A DNA stretch of 64,000 nucleotides. Origin: Bradyrhizobium diazoefficiens (GTDB lineage: Bacteria > Pseudomonadota > Alphaproteobacteria > Rhizobiales > Xanthobacteraceae). The stretch covers positions 6,724,501-6,788,500 of the forward strand of contig NZ_CP067102.1 of NCBI RefSeq assembly GCF_016616885.1. Reading direction: 5' to 3'. The notes beneath the pieces were generated by a model. That model was not told the DNA's origin. It did not search any database and was given only the letters and a program-made list of their open reading frames with translations. Position numbers and translations under genes: made by a program. Positions within the stretch are counted from its first letter, which is position 1. Every line of letters starts with the position of its first letter. Below are positions 55,225 through 63,873 of this stretch, one piece after another.

Positions 55225-56568
55225 ATGAGGAACGACATCACACGTCGTGATGCCTTGGCGCTGGGCCTGTCCGCTGCAACGGTCGCTGCCACGGGTGTTG
55301 CAGCGCACGCTCAATCCGCGATCAAGGCCGCCGACGCCCCCGCGCCGAAACTGCCGATCGAGAAGGGCGCAAGCTTGCGCATGCTGCGGCCGGTGCGCTT
55401 TGTCCAGGCCGACGAGGACGTGTTCCGCGCCAATGCGGCCAAGTTCACCAAGGAGACCGGCGTCGAGGTCAAGGTCGATTTCGTCGGCTGGGAAGACATC
55501 AACCAGCAGACCGCCGTCACCGCCAATTCCGGCGCCGGCCCCGACATCATCATCGGCTTCTCCGATGCGCCGCACATCTATATCGACAAGCTGATCGAGC
55601 TGACCGACGTCGCCGACTATGTCGGCAAGCGTTATGGCGGCTGGCTGCCGCTGGCGCAGCGCTACGGCAAGAAGAACAAGAGCGACACCTGGATCGGCCT
55701 GCCGTTCGGCGCGACCGCGGGCCCGCTGATCTACCGCAAGTCGATCCTGCAATCGGTCGGCTTCGACAAGGTGCCGGAAGATCACGCCGGCATCCTCGAC
55801 CTGTGCCAGAAGCTGCAAAAGGCCGGCAAGCCGGCGGGCTTCGCGCTCGGCAACGCCAAGGGCGACGGCAACGGCTTTGCGAGCTGGGCGCTGTGGTCGC
55901 ACAACGCCGCCCTGCTCGATGAAGCGGGTAACGTCACCATCAACAGCAAGGAGACGATCGCCGCGCTGAACTGGGTCAAGCAGCTCTACCCGACCTTCAT
56001 CGCCGGCACGACGTCGTGGAACGACGTCAGCAACAACCGCGCCTATGCCGCCCAGGAGATCGCGCTGACCGCCAACGGCGTCTCGCTGTATTTCTCACTG
56101 AAGAACGATCCGGCCACCAAGGCAATCGCCGACGACAGTGAGCATCAATTGCTGCCGAAGGGCGTGGCCAAGGTCTCGCCGATGGCGGGCCTGACGCTGA
56201 ATGCCATGGTGTTCAAGCACAGCCAGTACCCCAACGCCGCAAAGGCCTTCCTGCAATTCATGCTGGAGAAGGACCAGTACGAGCCGTGGCTCAACGCCAA
56301 CTCCGGCTACTGGGCGCAGCCGCTCGCGGCCTATGCCGAGGCCGCCGTGTGGTCGCAGGACCCCAAGGTCAAGATCTTCAAGGACACCATGAACAGCACC
56401 TATTACGACGGATACGCGGGCCCGATCTCGACGGCGACCGGTGCCGTCAGCGCCGACTATGTGCTGATCCAGATGTTCGCGTCCGTTGCCACCGGCGCGG
56501 CCACGCCGGAGGCCGCCGCCGCGGAAGCCGAGCAACGCTGCAAGCGGTATTTCAGGCGGCAGAAGTAG
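55225..56568 (+). CDS. ABC transporter solute-binding protein, family 1, Tat signal
   Basis: A 447-residue periplasmic binding protein of the carbohydrate (MalE-like) class. The N-terminus MRNDITRRDALALGLSAATV has a twin-arginine motif. The mature part has ADEDVFRANAAKFTKETGVE, DIIIGFSDAPHIYIDKLIEL, GLPFGATAGPLIYRK, AFLQFMLEKDQYEPWL and SADYVLIQMFASVATGAATP. It precedes two permease genes, separated from them by a dispersed repeat. Ligand probably a sugar, polyol or related compound; the neighbouring dehydrogenase hints at a hydroxyacid-linked route. Confidence 0.9.
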   Translation: MRNDITRRDALALGLSAATVAATGVAAHAQSAIKAADAPAPKLPIEKGASLRMLRPVRFVQADEDVFRANAAKFTKETGVEVKVDFVGWEDINQQTAVTANSGAGPDIIIGFSDAPHIYIDKLIELTDVADYVGKRYGGWLPLAQRYGKKNKSDTWIGLPFGATAGPLIYRKSILQSVGFDKVPEDHAGILDLCQKLQKAGKPAGFALGNAKGDGNGFASWALWSHNAALLDEAGNVTINSKETIAALNWVKQLYPTFIAGTTSWNDVSNNRAYAAQEIALTANGVSLYFSLKNDPATKAIADDSEHQLLPKGVAKVSPMAGLTLNAMVFKHSQYPNAAKAFLQFMLEKDQYEPWLNANSGYWAQPLAAYAEAAVWSQDPKVKIFKDTMNSTYYDGYAGPISTATGAVSADYVLIQMFASVATGAATPEAAAAEAEQRCKRYFRRQK

Positions 56569-56580
56569 CGGCTGAGCGAT

Positions 56581-56666
56581 CGTCATTGCGAGCGAAGCGA
56601 AGCAATCCAGTCTGTCTCCGCGGCTGCAGCCTGGATTGCTTCGTCGCTTCGCTCCTCGCAATGACG
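56581..56666. repeat. Palindromic repeat (CGTCATTGCGAGCGAAGCGA family)
   Basis: CGTCATTGCGAGCGAAGCGA with its continuation (56581-56610) is mirrored by 56631-56666, ending CGCAATGACG. A half copy lies at 14796-14823. It falls inside the transporter operon, between the binding protein and first permease genes, where it may set relative expression. Confidence 0.8.
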
Positions 56667-56700
56667 GTGTGGTGACATTCAAGACGGGACAAATGAACCG

Positions 56701-57657
56701 ATGTCCGTGACCACCCTCTCCTCACCCGTCCTAGTCCAGCGGCAACCGAACTGGCTGGTGCGCCTGTTCGACTACAAGCCATTCCTGGTCGTGATGTGCC
56801 TCGCGCCCGCGATCGGGCTGCTCGCGGTATTCCTGACCTATCCGCTTGGGCTCGGCATCTGGCTCGCCTTCACCGACACCACGATCGGCCGAAAGGGCGA
56901 GTTCATAGGCCTGGAGAACTTCCAGTACCTGCTAACCGATTCCCTGTGGTGGAACGCGGTGTTCTACAGCGTGGTCTATACGGCCATCGCGACCTTCGGG
57001 AAGTTCGCGCTCGGCTTCTGGCTGGCGCTGTTGCTCAACAACCATTTTCCGTTCAAGAGCCTGCTGCGCGCGATCATCCTGTTGCCCTGGATCGTGCCGA
57101 CGGTGCTGTCGGCGCTGGCGTTCTGGTGGATCTACGATCCGCAATTCTCGATCATCTCCTACCTGCTGGTCGACATACTGCATTGGCGCACGAGCAATAT
57201 CGACTTTCTCGGCTCGCCCTGGCCGGCGCGATTCTCTTTGATCGCCGCCAACATCTGGCGCGGCATTCCCTTCGTCGCGATCTCGCTGCTGGCGGGGCTG
57301 CAGACCATCTCGCCCTCGCTCTACGAAGCCGCGATGCTCGACGGCGCCAGCGCCTGGCAGCGCTTCCGCTACATCACCTTCCCGATGATGTTGCCGATCC
57401 TCGCCATCGTCATGACCTTCTCGATCATCTTCACCTTCACCGACTTCCAGCTGGTCTACGCCATCACCCGCGGCGGGCCGGGCAACTCGACGCATTTGCT
57501 GGCGACGCTGGCGTTCCAGCGCGGCATTGCCGGCGGCGAGCTCGGTGAAGGCGCCGCGATCGCGGTGTCGATGATCCCGTTCCTGGTGTTCGCGACGCTG
57601 TTTTCCTATTTCGGCCTGGCGCGCCGCAAATGGCAGCAGGGAGAGGCCAATGACTGA
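56701..57657 (+). CDS. ABC transporter permease, MalF-type
   Basis: A 318-residue permease with about six helices: FLVVMCLAPAIGLLAVFLTY at the start and MIPFLVFATLFSYFGLARRK at the end. The EAA loop reads YEAAMLDGASAWQRFRYITFPMMLPI, the typical docking site for an ABC ATPase. It overlaps the next permease by 8 bp, confirming co-translation. The matching ATPase is not within several genes on either side. Confidence 0.93.
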   Translation: MSVTTLSSPVLVQRQPNWLVRLFDYKPFLVVMCLAPAIGLLAVFLTYPLGLGIWLAFTDTTIGRKGEFIGLENFQYLLTDSLWWNAVFYSVVYTAIATFGKFALGFWLALLLNNHFPFKSLLRAIILLPWIVPTVLSALAFWWIYDPQFSIISYLLVDILHWRTSNIDFLGSPWPARFSLIAANIWRGIPFVAISLLAGLQTISPSLYEAAMLDGASAWQRFRYITFPMMLPILAIVMTFSIIFTFTDFQLVYAITRGGPGNSTHLLATLAFQRGIAGGELGEGAAIAVSMIPFLVFATLFSYFGLARRKWQQGEAND

Positions 57658-58549
57658 CGTCGCGCAAACCTCCGCGGTCGCCAACGCCAAAGCCGCGCCC
57701 GACACCATGGCCTGGGATTCCGGGCTGCGGCGGCTGATGATGATCTATCTGCCGCTCGGCTGCTTCGTGCTGATCCTGCTGTTTCCGTTCTACTGGATGG
57801 CGATCACGTCGTTCAAGCCGAACGCGGAGCTGATGAATTACCGGGAGCACAATCCGTTCTGGATCACCTCGCCAACGCTGGCGCACATCAAGCACCTGCT
57901 GTTCGACACCGCCTATCCGCGCTGGCTGTGGACGACGATGCTGGTCGCGATCGGGGCAACCACGCTGTCGCTGATCGCGAGCACGCTCGCCGCCTACGCC
58001 ATCGAACGGCTGCGCTTCCGTGGCAGCCCCTATGTCGGCCTCGGCATCTACATGGCCTATCTCGTGCCGCCGTCGATCCTGTTCATTCCGCTCGCGACCG
58101 TGGTGGTGCAGTTCGGCCTGTTCGATTCGCCGCTGGCGCTGATCCTGGTCTATCCGACCTTCCTGGTGCCGTTCTGCACCTGGCTGCTGATCGGTTATTT
58201 CAAGTCGATTCCCTACGAGCTCGAGGAATGCGCGCTGGTCGACGGCGCCACGCGGCTGCAGATCCTGCGCCGGATCACGCTGCCGCTCGCGGTACCCGGC
58301 CTGATCTCGGCCGGCATCTTCTCCTTCACGCTGTCGTGGAACGAGTTCATCTACGCGCTCGCCTTCATCCAGAGCGGCGCCAACAAGACCGTGCCGGTCG
58401 CGATCCTGACCGAGCTCGTCACCGGCGACGTCTACCAGTGGGGCGCACTGATGGCCGGCTCGCTGCTCGGCTCGCTGCCGGTTGCGATCTTCTACTCGCT
58501 GTTCGTGGACTATTACGTGTCCTCGCTGACCGGCGCGGTAAAGGAATAG
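57650..58549 (+). CDS. ABC transporter permease, MalG-type
   Basis: A 299-residue permease, the second membrane subunit of the carbohydrate-type transporter. Its EAA loop is ECALVDGATRLQILRRITLPLAVPGL, and helices include GCFVLILLFPFYWMAITSF near the start and LLGSLPVAIFYSLFVDYYVS near the end. The family phrase SFTLSWNEFIYALAF is intact. Start overlaps the malF-type stop. The operon ends here as far as visible. Confidence 0.93.
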   Translation: MTDVAQTSAVANAKAAPDTMAWDSGLRRLMMIYLPLGCFVLILLFPFYWMAITSFKPNAELMNYREHNPFWITSPTLAHIKHLLFDTAYPRWLWTTMLVAIGATTLSLIASTLAAYAIERLRFRGSPYVGLGIYMAYLVPPSILFIPLATVVVQFGLFDSPLALILVYPTFLVPFCTWLLIGYFKSIPYELEECALVDGATRLQILRRITLPLAVPGLISAGIFSFTLSWNEFIYALAFIQSGANKTVPVAILTELVTGDVYQWGALMAGSLLGSLPVAIFYSLFVDYYVSSLTGAVKE

Positions 58550-58633
58550 GCGGCGCCTGCGGCGTTTGGCCCGGTTTCACAAAACTGCAATGTGCGATCC
58601 GCATAAGGCGTCGTCCGCTAACAGGAGACGCAC

Positions 58634-59989
58634 ATGCGCGCGACTTTTCTCAGCACCGTCGCAACGATCGTTCTCACCGCGAGCACCGCGCTCGCGCGGA
58701 ACGAGGGCGAATTCCCGGCCAAGCTCGCCGGCCACGTGGTGATGCCGGCCGCGACCTTCATCGATGCCCCGGCCGATGCACCGGCCGATCTCAAGACCTC
58801 CGGCAAATATACCACCGGCAAGCGCGTCGACGCGCTCGGCACCGTGATGGGCAAGTCCTTTGAACGTTCGACCGGCGTCTCGCTGCCGTTCAGGGGCCAG
58901 CCGCTGCAGGGCCATTCCGGCATCAAGACCATGCCCGACGGCTCCTTCTGGGTCATCACCGACAACGGCATGGGCGCGCGCGCCAACTCGATGGATTCGA
59001 TGCTGTACCTGAACCACTACAAGATGGATTGGGCGGGCGGCAAAATCGAGCGCGAAGCGACCGTCTTCCTGCACGATCCCGACAAGAAGGTGCCCTTCCG
59101 TATCGTCCACGAGGACACCGAGAAGCGCTATCTCACCGGCGCCGACTTCGATACCGAAGGTTTCCAGATCATCGGCGACACCTTCTGGATCGGCGACGAG
59201 TTCGGCCCCTACATCCTGAAGGCCGACAAATCAGGCAAGATCCTCGCCGTGTTCGAGACCATCGCCGACGGCAAGCCGGTGCGCTCGCCCGATCATTGGG
59301 CGGTGGCGACCCCGGGCGCACCGGGCGCGACCTACACCAACGTCAATCTGCGCCGCTCCAAGGGCTTTGAGGGCTTTGCCTCCTCCAAGGACGGCAAATT
59401 CCTCTACGGCCTGCTCGAGGGCCCGCTGTGGGATGCCGACAAGAAGGATTGGGAGCGGGTCGACGGCAAGGAAGCTTCCCGCATCCTCGAATTCGACGTC
59501 GCCGCCGAAAAGTTCACCGGCCGTTACTGGCAGTATGTGTTCGAGCAGAACGGCAATGCCATCGGCGACTTCAACATGATCGATCCGAGCGCCGGCCTCG
59601 TCATCGAGCGCGACAACGGCGAAGGCACGCCCGACAAGGCTTGCCCGGCAGGCACCCGCGGCGACAACTGCTTCCCTGACGTCGCCAAGTTCAAGCGCAT
59701 CTACAAGATCGAGCTGACCGACGGCAATGTCGGCAAGCCCGTGCGCAAGATCGGCTACATCGACCTGTTGAAGATCCAGGATCCCGACAAGAAGGCGCGG
59801 AAAGCGCTCAATGACGGCGTCTACACGTTCCCGTTCTTCACCATCGAGAACGTCGATCGTGTCGACGACACCCATATCATCGTCGGCAACGACAACAATC
59901 TGCCGTTCTCGTCGAGCCGCGATCCCAACAAGGCCGACGACGACGAGTTCATGCTGCTCGACGTCGCAGACTTCCTGAAGGCGAAGTAA
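58634..59989 (+). CDS. Phytase-like esterase domain secreted protein
   Basis: A 451-residue protein of the phytase-like/esterase-like family (PF13449 type). A signal peptide (RATFLSTVATIVLTASTALA) precedes RNEGEFPAKL. Typical phrases are GHSGIKTMPDGSFWVITDNG, YLTGADFDTEGFQII, DTFWIGDEFGPYIL, FEGFASSKDGKFLYGLLEGP and DTHIIVGNDNNLPFSSSRDP. These are beta-propellers likely acting on phosphoesters or other esters outside the inner membrane. The phosphatase activity is inferred from the family name, not shown. Confidence 0.82.
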   Translation: MRATFLSTVATIVLTASTALARNEGEFPAKLAGHVVMPAATFIDAPADAPADLKTSGKYTTGKRVDALGTVMGKSFERSTGVSLPFRGQPLQGHSGIKTMPDGSFWVITDNGMGARANSMDSMLYLNHYKMDWAGGKIEREATVFLHDPDKKVPFRIVHEDTEKRYLTGADFDTEGFQIIGDTFWIGDEFGPYILKADKSGKILAVFETIADGKPVRSPDHWAVATPGAPGATYTNVNLRRSKGFEGFASSKDGKFLYGLLEGPLWDADKKDWERVDGKEASRILEFDVAAEKFTGRYWQYVFEQNGNAIGDFNMIDPSAGLVIERDNGEGTPDKACPAGTRGDNCFPDVAKFKRIYKIELTDGNVGKPVRKIGYIDLLKIQDPDKKARKALNDGVYTFPFFTIENVDRVDDTHIIVGNDNNLPFSSSRDPNKADDDEFMLLDVADFLKAK

Positions 59990-60004
59990 GGCTTCCGCGG
60001 AGAA

Positions 60005-60128
60005 GGTGCGCCCCCTCCCCCGCTCGCGGGGGAGGGCTGGGGAGAGGGTGTCTCGACGACGAAGACTCCCCCAGAGGAAAGAGCCCTCACCCCAACCCTC
60101 TCCCGCAAGCGGGAGAGGGAGCGCACCT
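60005..60128. repeat. Paired REP-like hairpins with outer inverted ends
   Basis: The two palindromes are CCCTCCCCCGCTCGCGGGGG (around 60013-60033) and CCCTCTCCCGCAAGCGGGAG (around 60097-60117). Short outer arms GGTGCGC (60005-60011) and GCGCACC (60121-60127) mirror each other, so the whole 124-bp composite is one unit. Same family as 4742-4872 and 38164-38275. It lies between convergent genes. Confidence 0.8.
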
Positions 60129-60148
60129 CCGTCGTGACGCGACTGACC

Positions 60149-61828
60149 CTAGCCCGACGGCACGATCACCATGCTCTTGTCCTTCGGCCAGCGGGCGCGC
60201 CAGGCGAAGTTGATGTCCTTGACCTCGCCGGGCTTGGCGTCGAACGACCATTCCAGCACGCCGCGTTTGTCACGGATATCTTTTGCCGTGGGCGGCGTGG
60301 TCGCCGGCAGCATTTCGACGACGATCTCGTCATTCTCGCTGACCGGGAGCTGGTCCTCGATCGCGACGTGAATCGGGAAGTCGTGGCCGTTGCGGACGGT
60401 GGTCTTGAAGGCGCGCTCGTCGGTCTTCGACGTCGTGAGCAGGAGACCGGCCGAGCCCTCGTTGCGCTTGAGCACCGCGCGCTCGACCTTGACCTTGTCG
60501 TCGGCGCCGAAGCCGAGCCGCACGATGTCGTCCTTGGCCGAAGCCGAGAGCTTGCCACGGCCGACAAAGACGCCGTCGCGGTAGATCGCGACCTTGCCCG
60601 GCAACAGCGTTGTGTCGTCGGTCTGCTTGAAGCTGGCTTCGAGGAAGGCGGTGGGGTCCAGCACCGGCGCTGCGCGTACTGCGAGATCTGCGGGCACGCT
60701 CACCGAGGCGATACGCAGACTCTTGGCGCCCTCGGCGGCGCCGAGGCTGACGCGGCCGGGAATCCTGAAGGTCGCCTGGAAATCGCCGATCTCGGCGACA
60801 GCCTGCTGCTCGTCGGCGCGTGCGGGCATATCGGCCTGCTCGGTGGGCACGGCGAGTGATTGCATCTTTCGCTGCATTTGAGCCGGCGCTGGCATAGTGG
60901 TGTCCGCGACCGAGCCCAGCGCGCGCGGCTTCGGCACCTGCGGATATTGCGCCACCAGCGAGCCAAGCTCCGGCGCGCTGCCGCCGCGCGCGATGCGGAC
61001 TGTGGAAACGCCGAGCGTGACGTTCGACCAGTCCTCGCCGGTCGATTGCGTGACCTCGGCGCGGCGGACCAGCTCGAGCTGCGGCTTGCGATCCTTGGCA
61101 CCGGTGTCGAGCCTGGCATCATAGAGCGGCAGCCAGCGCGCATTGCGCACGGCGTAAGTGACGCGCAGCGTTGCCTTTGTCGCCGCCGCTGAAGCCACGT
61201 CGATCCGCACCTCCAGCTTGCTTGGCGGCTTGGCGGATCGGTCGGCTTCGAGTTGCGCGATCTGGCGATCGATCTCGCGCTGCTTTCGCGCGGATTCGCG
61301 GATTGCGGCCTCAGCCGCCGCGACTTCCTCGGCCACGGCGGTGAAGGCCGCACGCCACTCGGTGATCGGGCGCGCCTCGCCTTTCTCACCGAGGCCGGCG
61401 GGAGAGGCATCGGCAAAGCGCTGCGCGAATTTGCGCCGGGCGGCCGCCGCATCGATCGCGCCTTGCAGGTCGGCACGCTCGTCCTTGAGCGCCTCGATGC
61501 GCTTGTCGAGCTCGGGCAGATTGACCGGCGGCGCTGCGCGCGGCGGCCGCGCATCGATGGTGCCGATGGTGAGCCTGGCGCCCGCCTCGCCCTCGACGCG
61601 GAGGGAGGATGGATCGAGCGAGAGCGGAAAATCCTTGGCGACCAGCGTGCTGTCGCCGGAGGCGAGGTCGATCGCGATCACGCGGGTGACGATGGCGCCA
61701 TCAGGATAGACGGTGACGGTGTCGATGGCCGATGTGGCGTCCACATCGGCGGCCCATGAGGGCGAGGCGAGCGCCGTAGTCACCAGGACCAGACTCGTCG
61801 TCGCCAGACACCTTGCAATCGTGCGCAT
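60149..61828 (-). CDS. DUF4139 protein (mucoidy-inhibitor MuiA-like), exported
   Basis: A 559-residue protein with a signal peptide (ARCLATTSLVLVTTALASPS, cleavage near WAA-D). The N-terminal DUF4140 part starts IDTVTVYPDGAIVTR, a coiled coil spans about 115-215 (LDKRIEALKDERADLQGAID, AAEAAIRESARKQREIDRQI), and the DUF4139 part has YAVRNARWLPLYDARLDT, STGEDWSNVTLGVST and FKTTVRNGHDFPIHVAIED. Relatives are annotated MuiA-like; function is unknown. The ATG at 61828 follows AGGGAG at 7 nt, so the further upstream open frame was not used. Confidence 0.88.
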   Translation of the reverse strand: MRTIARCLATTSLVLVTTALASPSWAADVDATSAIDTVTVYPDGAIVTRVIAIDLASGDSTLVAKDFPLSLDPSSLRVEGEAGARLTIGTIDARPPRAAPPVNLPELDKRIEALKDERADLQGAIDAAAARRKFAQRFADASPAGLGEKGEARPITEWRAAFTAVAEEVAAAEAAIRESARKQREIDRQIAQLEADRSAKPPSKLEVRIDVASAAATKATLRVTYAVRNARWLPLYDARLDTGAKDRKPQLELVRRAEVTQSTGEDWSNVTLGVSTVRIARGGSAPELGSLVAQYPQVPKPRALGSVADTTMPAPAQMQRKMQSLAVPTEQADMPARADEQQAVAEIGDFQATFRIPGRVSLGAAEGAKSLRIASVSVPADLAVRAAPVLDPTAFLEASFKQTDDTTLLPGKVAIYRDGVFVGRGKLSASAKDDIVRLGFGADDKVKVERAVLKRNEGSAGLLLTTSKTDERAFKTTVRNGHDFPIHVAIEDQLPVSENDEIVVEMLPATTPPTAKDIRDKRGVLEWSFDAKPGEVKDINFAWRARWPKDKSMVIVPSG

Positions 61829-62010
61829 CAAATTTCTCCCTGCCGATATCGCCGCGCCGCCAGCCGGACGCGCGAAAACATGCCACGCCATCGCAGTGAG
61901 ACGCGGCAGGGAAGGAACCGGTTCGATTGGGGTTTCCGTTGGGCGCAGCTGCGGCAGCACCATGGCCGCGGAACGCGTCACCACGCCGCGGCACAACCTC
62001 AGAGGTCGGC

Positions 62011-62631
62011 TCAGACCTGGCTGGGCGAACCCTGGCCGAAGATGCGGCGGAGCAGATCCGTCACGTTGCGGGCGCCGGCCTTCTTCAAAATGCTGGCGCG
62101 ATAGCCTTCGACCGTGCGTGCGCTCAGATGCATCCGCCGGGCGATCTCCTTGTTGGTCAGGCCGACAGCGAGATGCGCAAGCACATCGCCTTCGCGCGCG
62201 GTCAGTGGCTCGCAGCCGGCCAGCCAGCGTTGCCGGCTCGAATCGGGTTGGGCGGATTCGTCGATCGCGGCATCGATCCGGCCGACGACGTCGTGGGTGC
62301 GAAACGGCTTCTCGATGAAATCAGCCGCGCCATTCTTGATGGCGTCGACCGCCATGGCGATGCTGCCGTTCGCCGAGGTCACCAGCACCGGCGCCATGCA
62401 ATTTTCCTCGCGCAGGCGCTTGAGCACGTCGAGGGCGGAGCGATCCGGCGGCATCTCCAGCAGCACGCAGGCCGGCATGCGCGCCTTCGCTTCCGACAAC
62501 AGCGACGCGCCGTCGGCGAAGCAAATGACGTTATAGGCGCTCTGCTGGAGCGCACTGGACAATTGTTCGCGGGAGGCGGCGTCGGTTTCAATGACGAATA
62601 CCTCACCCTTGGAAAGCATGTTTCCCGGCAT
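62011..62631 (-). CDS. FixJ-like response regulator with degenerate receiver
   Basis: A 206-residue protein. The receiver (1-125) has FVIETDAASREQLSSAL, CVLLEMPPDRSALDVLKRL, VTSANGSIAMAVDAIKNGAA and the conserved Lys in DFIEKPF. In a gapless alignment with FixJ the phosphorylated Asp is replaced by Leu, with a Glu next to it, and the acidic pair at the start reads E-T-D. The LuxR-type helix-turn-helix (LTAREGDVLAHLAVGLTNKE, IARRMHLSARTVEGYRASIL) is intact. It may bind DNA without phosphorylation. Start ATG 62631; ATG 62619 also possible. Confidence 0.88.
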   Translation of the reverse strand: MPGNMLSKGEVFVIETDAASREQLSSALQQSAYNVICFADGASLLSEAKARMPACVLLEMPPDRSALDVLKRLREENCMAPVLVTSANGSIAMAVDAIKNGAADFIEKPFRTHDVVGRIDAAIDESAQPDSSRQRWLAGCEPLTAREGDVLAHLAVGLTNKEIARRMHLSARTVEGYRASILKKAGARNVTDLLRRIFGQGSPSQV

Positions 62632-62832
62632 AATTCCGATCCAATAATGTCTTTGGTCAATTGATAAGAGACGGCCGGGGGCCCATGGCGCCCCGCCGTC
62701 ATGAGCACGGCATTCGCGCCGGTGCTTCGCTTTCCCTTTATGTATGTTCCGCCTTGTTCCGGGATTTGACGGATTGGGACAAAAACCTTACATTTCGGGA
62801 CATCTGCGAGAATGCTGACAGGAACAGGTCGC

Positions 62833-63870
62833 ATGACCGACCTCATTCGCAGCGCAGGCTTGAGCTACTACCCGGAGGTCGCCCGGTCTGTCGGGCTCGA
62901 CCCCCGACAGATGATGCGCAAGGTCAGGCTGCCGCTGGCCATCCTCGACAAGCCCGATACGCCCATTGCCGTCCCAGCCCTGCGTCGCCTGCTCGAAATG
63001 TCGGCAGCGGAGTCCGGTGCCGAAGATTTCGGCTTGCGGCTCGCCGAGCGCGGCGGACTGACCAATTTCGGCGCGGTCGGCCTGATCGTGCGCGAACAGG
63101 CGACCGTCGGCGAGGCGATCGAAGCGTTCTCACGCTTCATCCATGTTCATCACGACGGCATGAAGCTCGACGTCGTCAGGGACAAGCAGACCGTGACCGT
63201 CACGCTGTATCTGCGCGGGCGACAGCCGACGGCCTCGCGCCAGTCGATCGACATGGCGCTGGGCAGCGTCCATCGCATCATCCAATCGTTGTTCGGAACT
63301 GACTGGCGGCCGCAGGAGGTGCATCTGCACTACCCGCCGCCACACGACCGCAAGCGTTACCGCGACTTCTTCGGCTGCCGCGTCATCTTCAACGCGGAGG
63401 AGGACGCGATCCTGCTGTCGGCGCACGACATGAAGCGCCGGATCCCGAGCGCGCATCCCGTGATCGCGAACTATTTGCGCAAGCGGATCGAGGCGATCGA
63501 AAACAGGCCGGCAAGCTGGGAGGAGAAGGTCGACGAGGTCGTGCGCAGCCTGCTCGCAAGCGGCGACTGCACGGTCGAGCGGGTGGCCGAACATCTCGCC
63601 TGCACCCGCCGCACCATTCACCGGCATCTCGCCGACGCCGGCACCAGCTTCTCGGCGATCCTCGATGCGCAGCGCGCCGATCTCGTGATCCGGCTGATCG
63701 AGGACCCCGAGCGGCCGCTGGCGGATATCGCCGCACAGCTCGGCTTCTCCGCACAGAGTGCCATGGCGCGCTGGTTCCGCGGCCGCTTCGGCTGCACCAT
63801 CACCGACTGGCGGCGGGGCGTGCGGCCGTTGACGAAGCCGGCCGGCGTTCCTTCGGCGTCGGCCGCTTAA
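62833..63870 (+). CDS. AraC-family regulator with arabinose-binding-like N-terminus
   Basis: A 345-residue OruR/ArgR-like AraC regulator. The N-terminal domain (about 1-200; PF12625 type) contains SAGLSYYPEVARSVGLDPRQ, LRRLLEMSAAESGAEDFGLR and GLTNFGAVGLIVREQATVGE. The C-terminal helix-turn-helix pair is CTVERVAEHLACTRRTIHRH and PLADIAAQLGFSAQSAMARW followed by FRGRFGCTITDWRR. The ATG at 62833 begins the conserved sequence; ATG 62812 is in frame. Divergent from the FixJ-like gene with a 201-bp shared region. Confidence 0.9.
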   Translation: MTDLIRSAGLSYYPEVARSVGLDPRQMMRKVRLPLAILDKPDTPIAVPALRRLLEMSAAESGAEDFGLRLAERGGLTNFGAVGLIVREQATVGEAIEAFSRFIHVHHDGMKLDVVRDKQTVTVTLYLRGRQPTASRQSIDMALGSVHRIIQSLFGTDWRPQEVHLHYPPPHDRKRYRDFFGCRVIFNAEEDAILLSAHDMKRRIPSAHPVIANYLRKRIEAIENRPASWEEKVDEVVRSLLASGDCTVERVAEHLACTRRTIHRHLADAGTSFSAILDAQRADLVIRLIEDPERPLADIAAQLGFSAQSAMARWFRGRFGCTITDWRRGVRPLTKPAGVPSASAA

Positions 63871-63873
63871 CAT

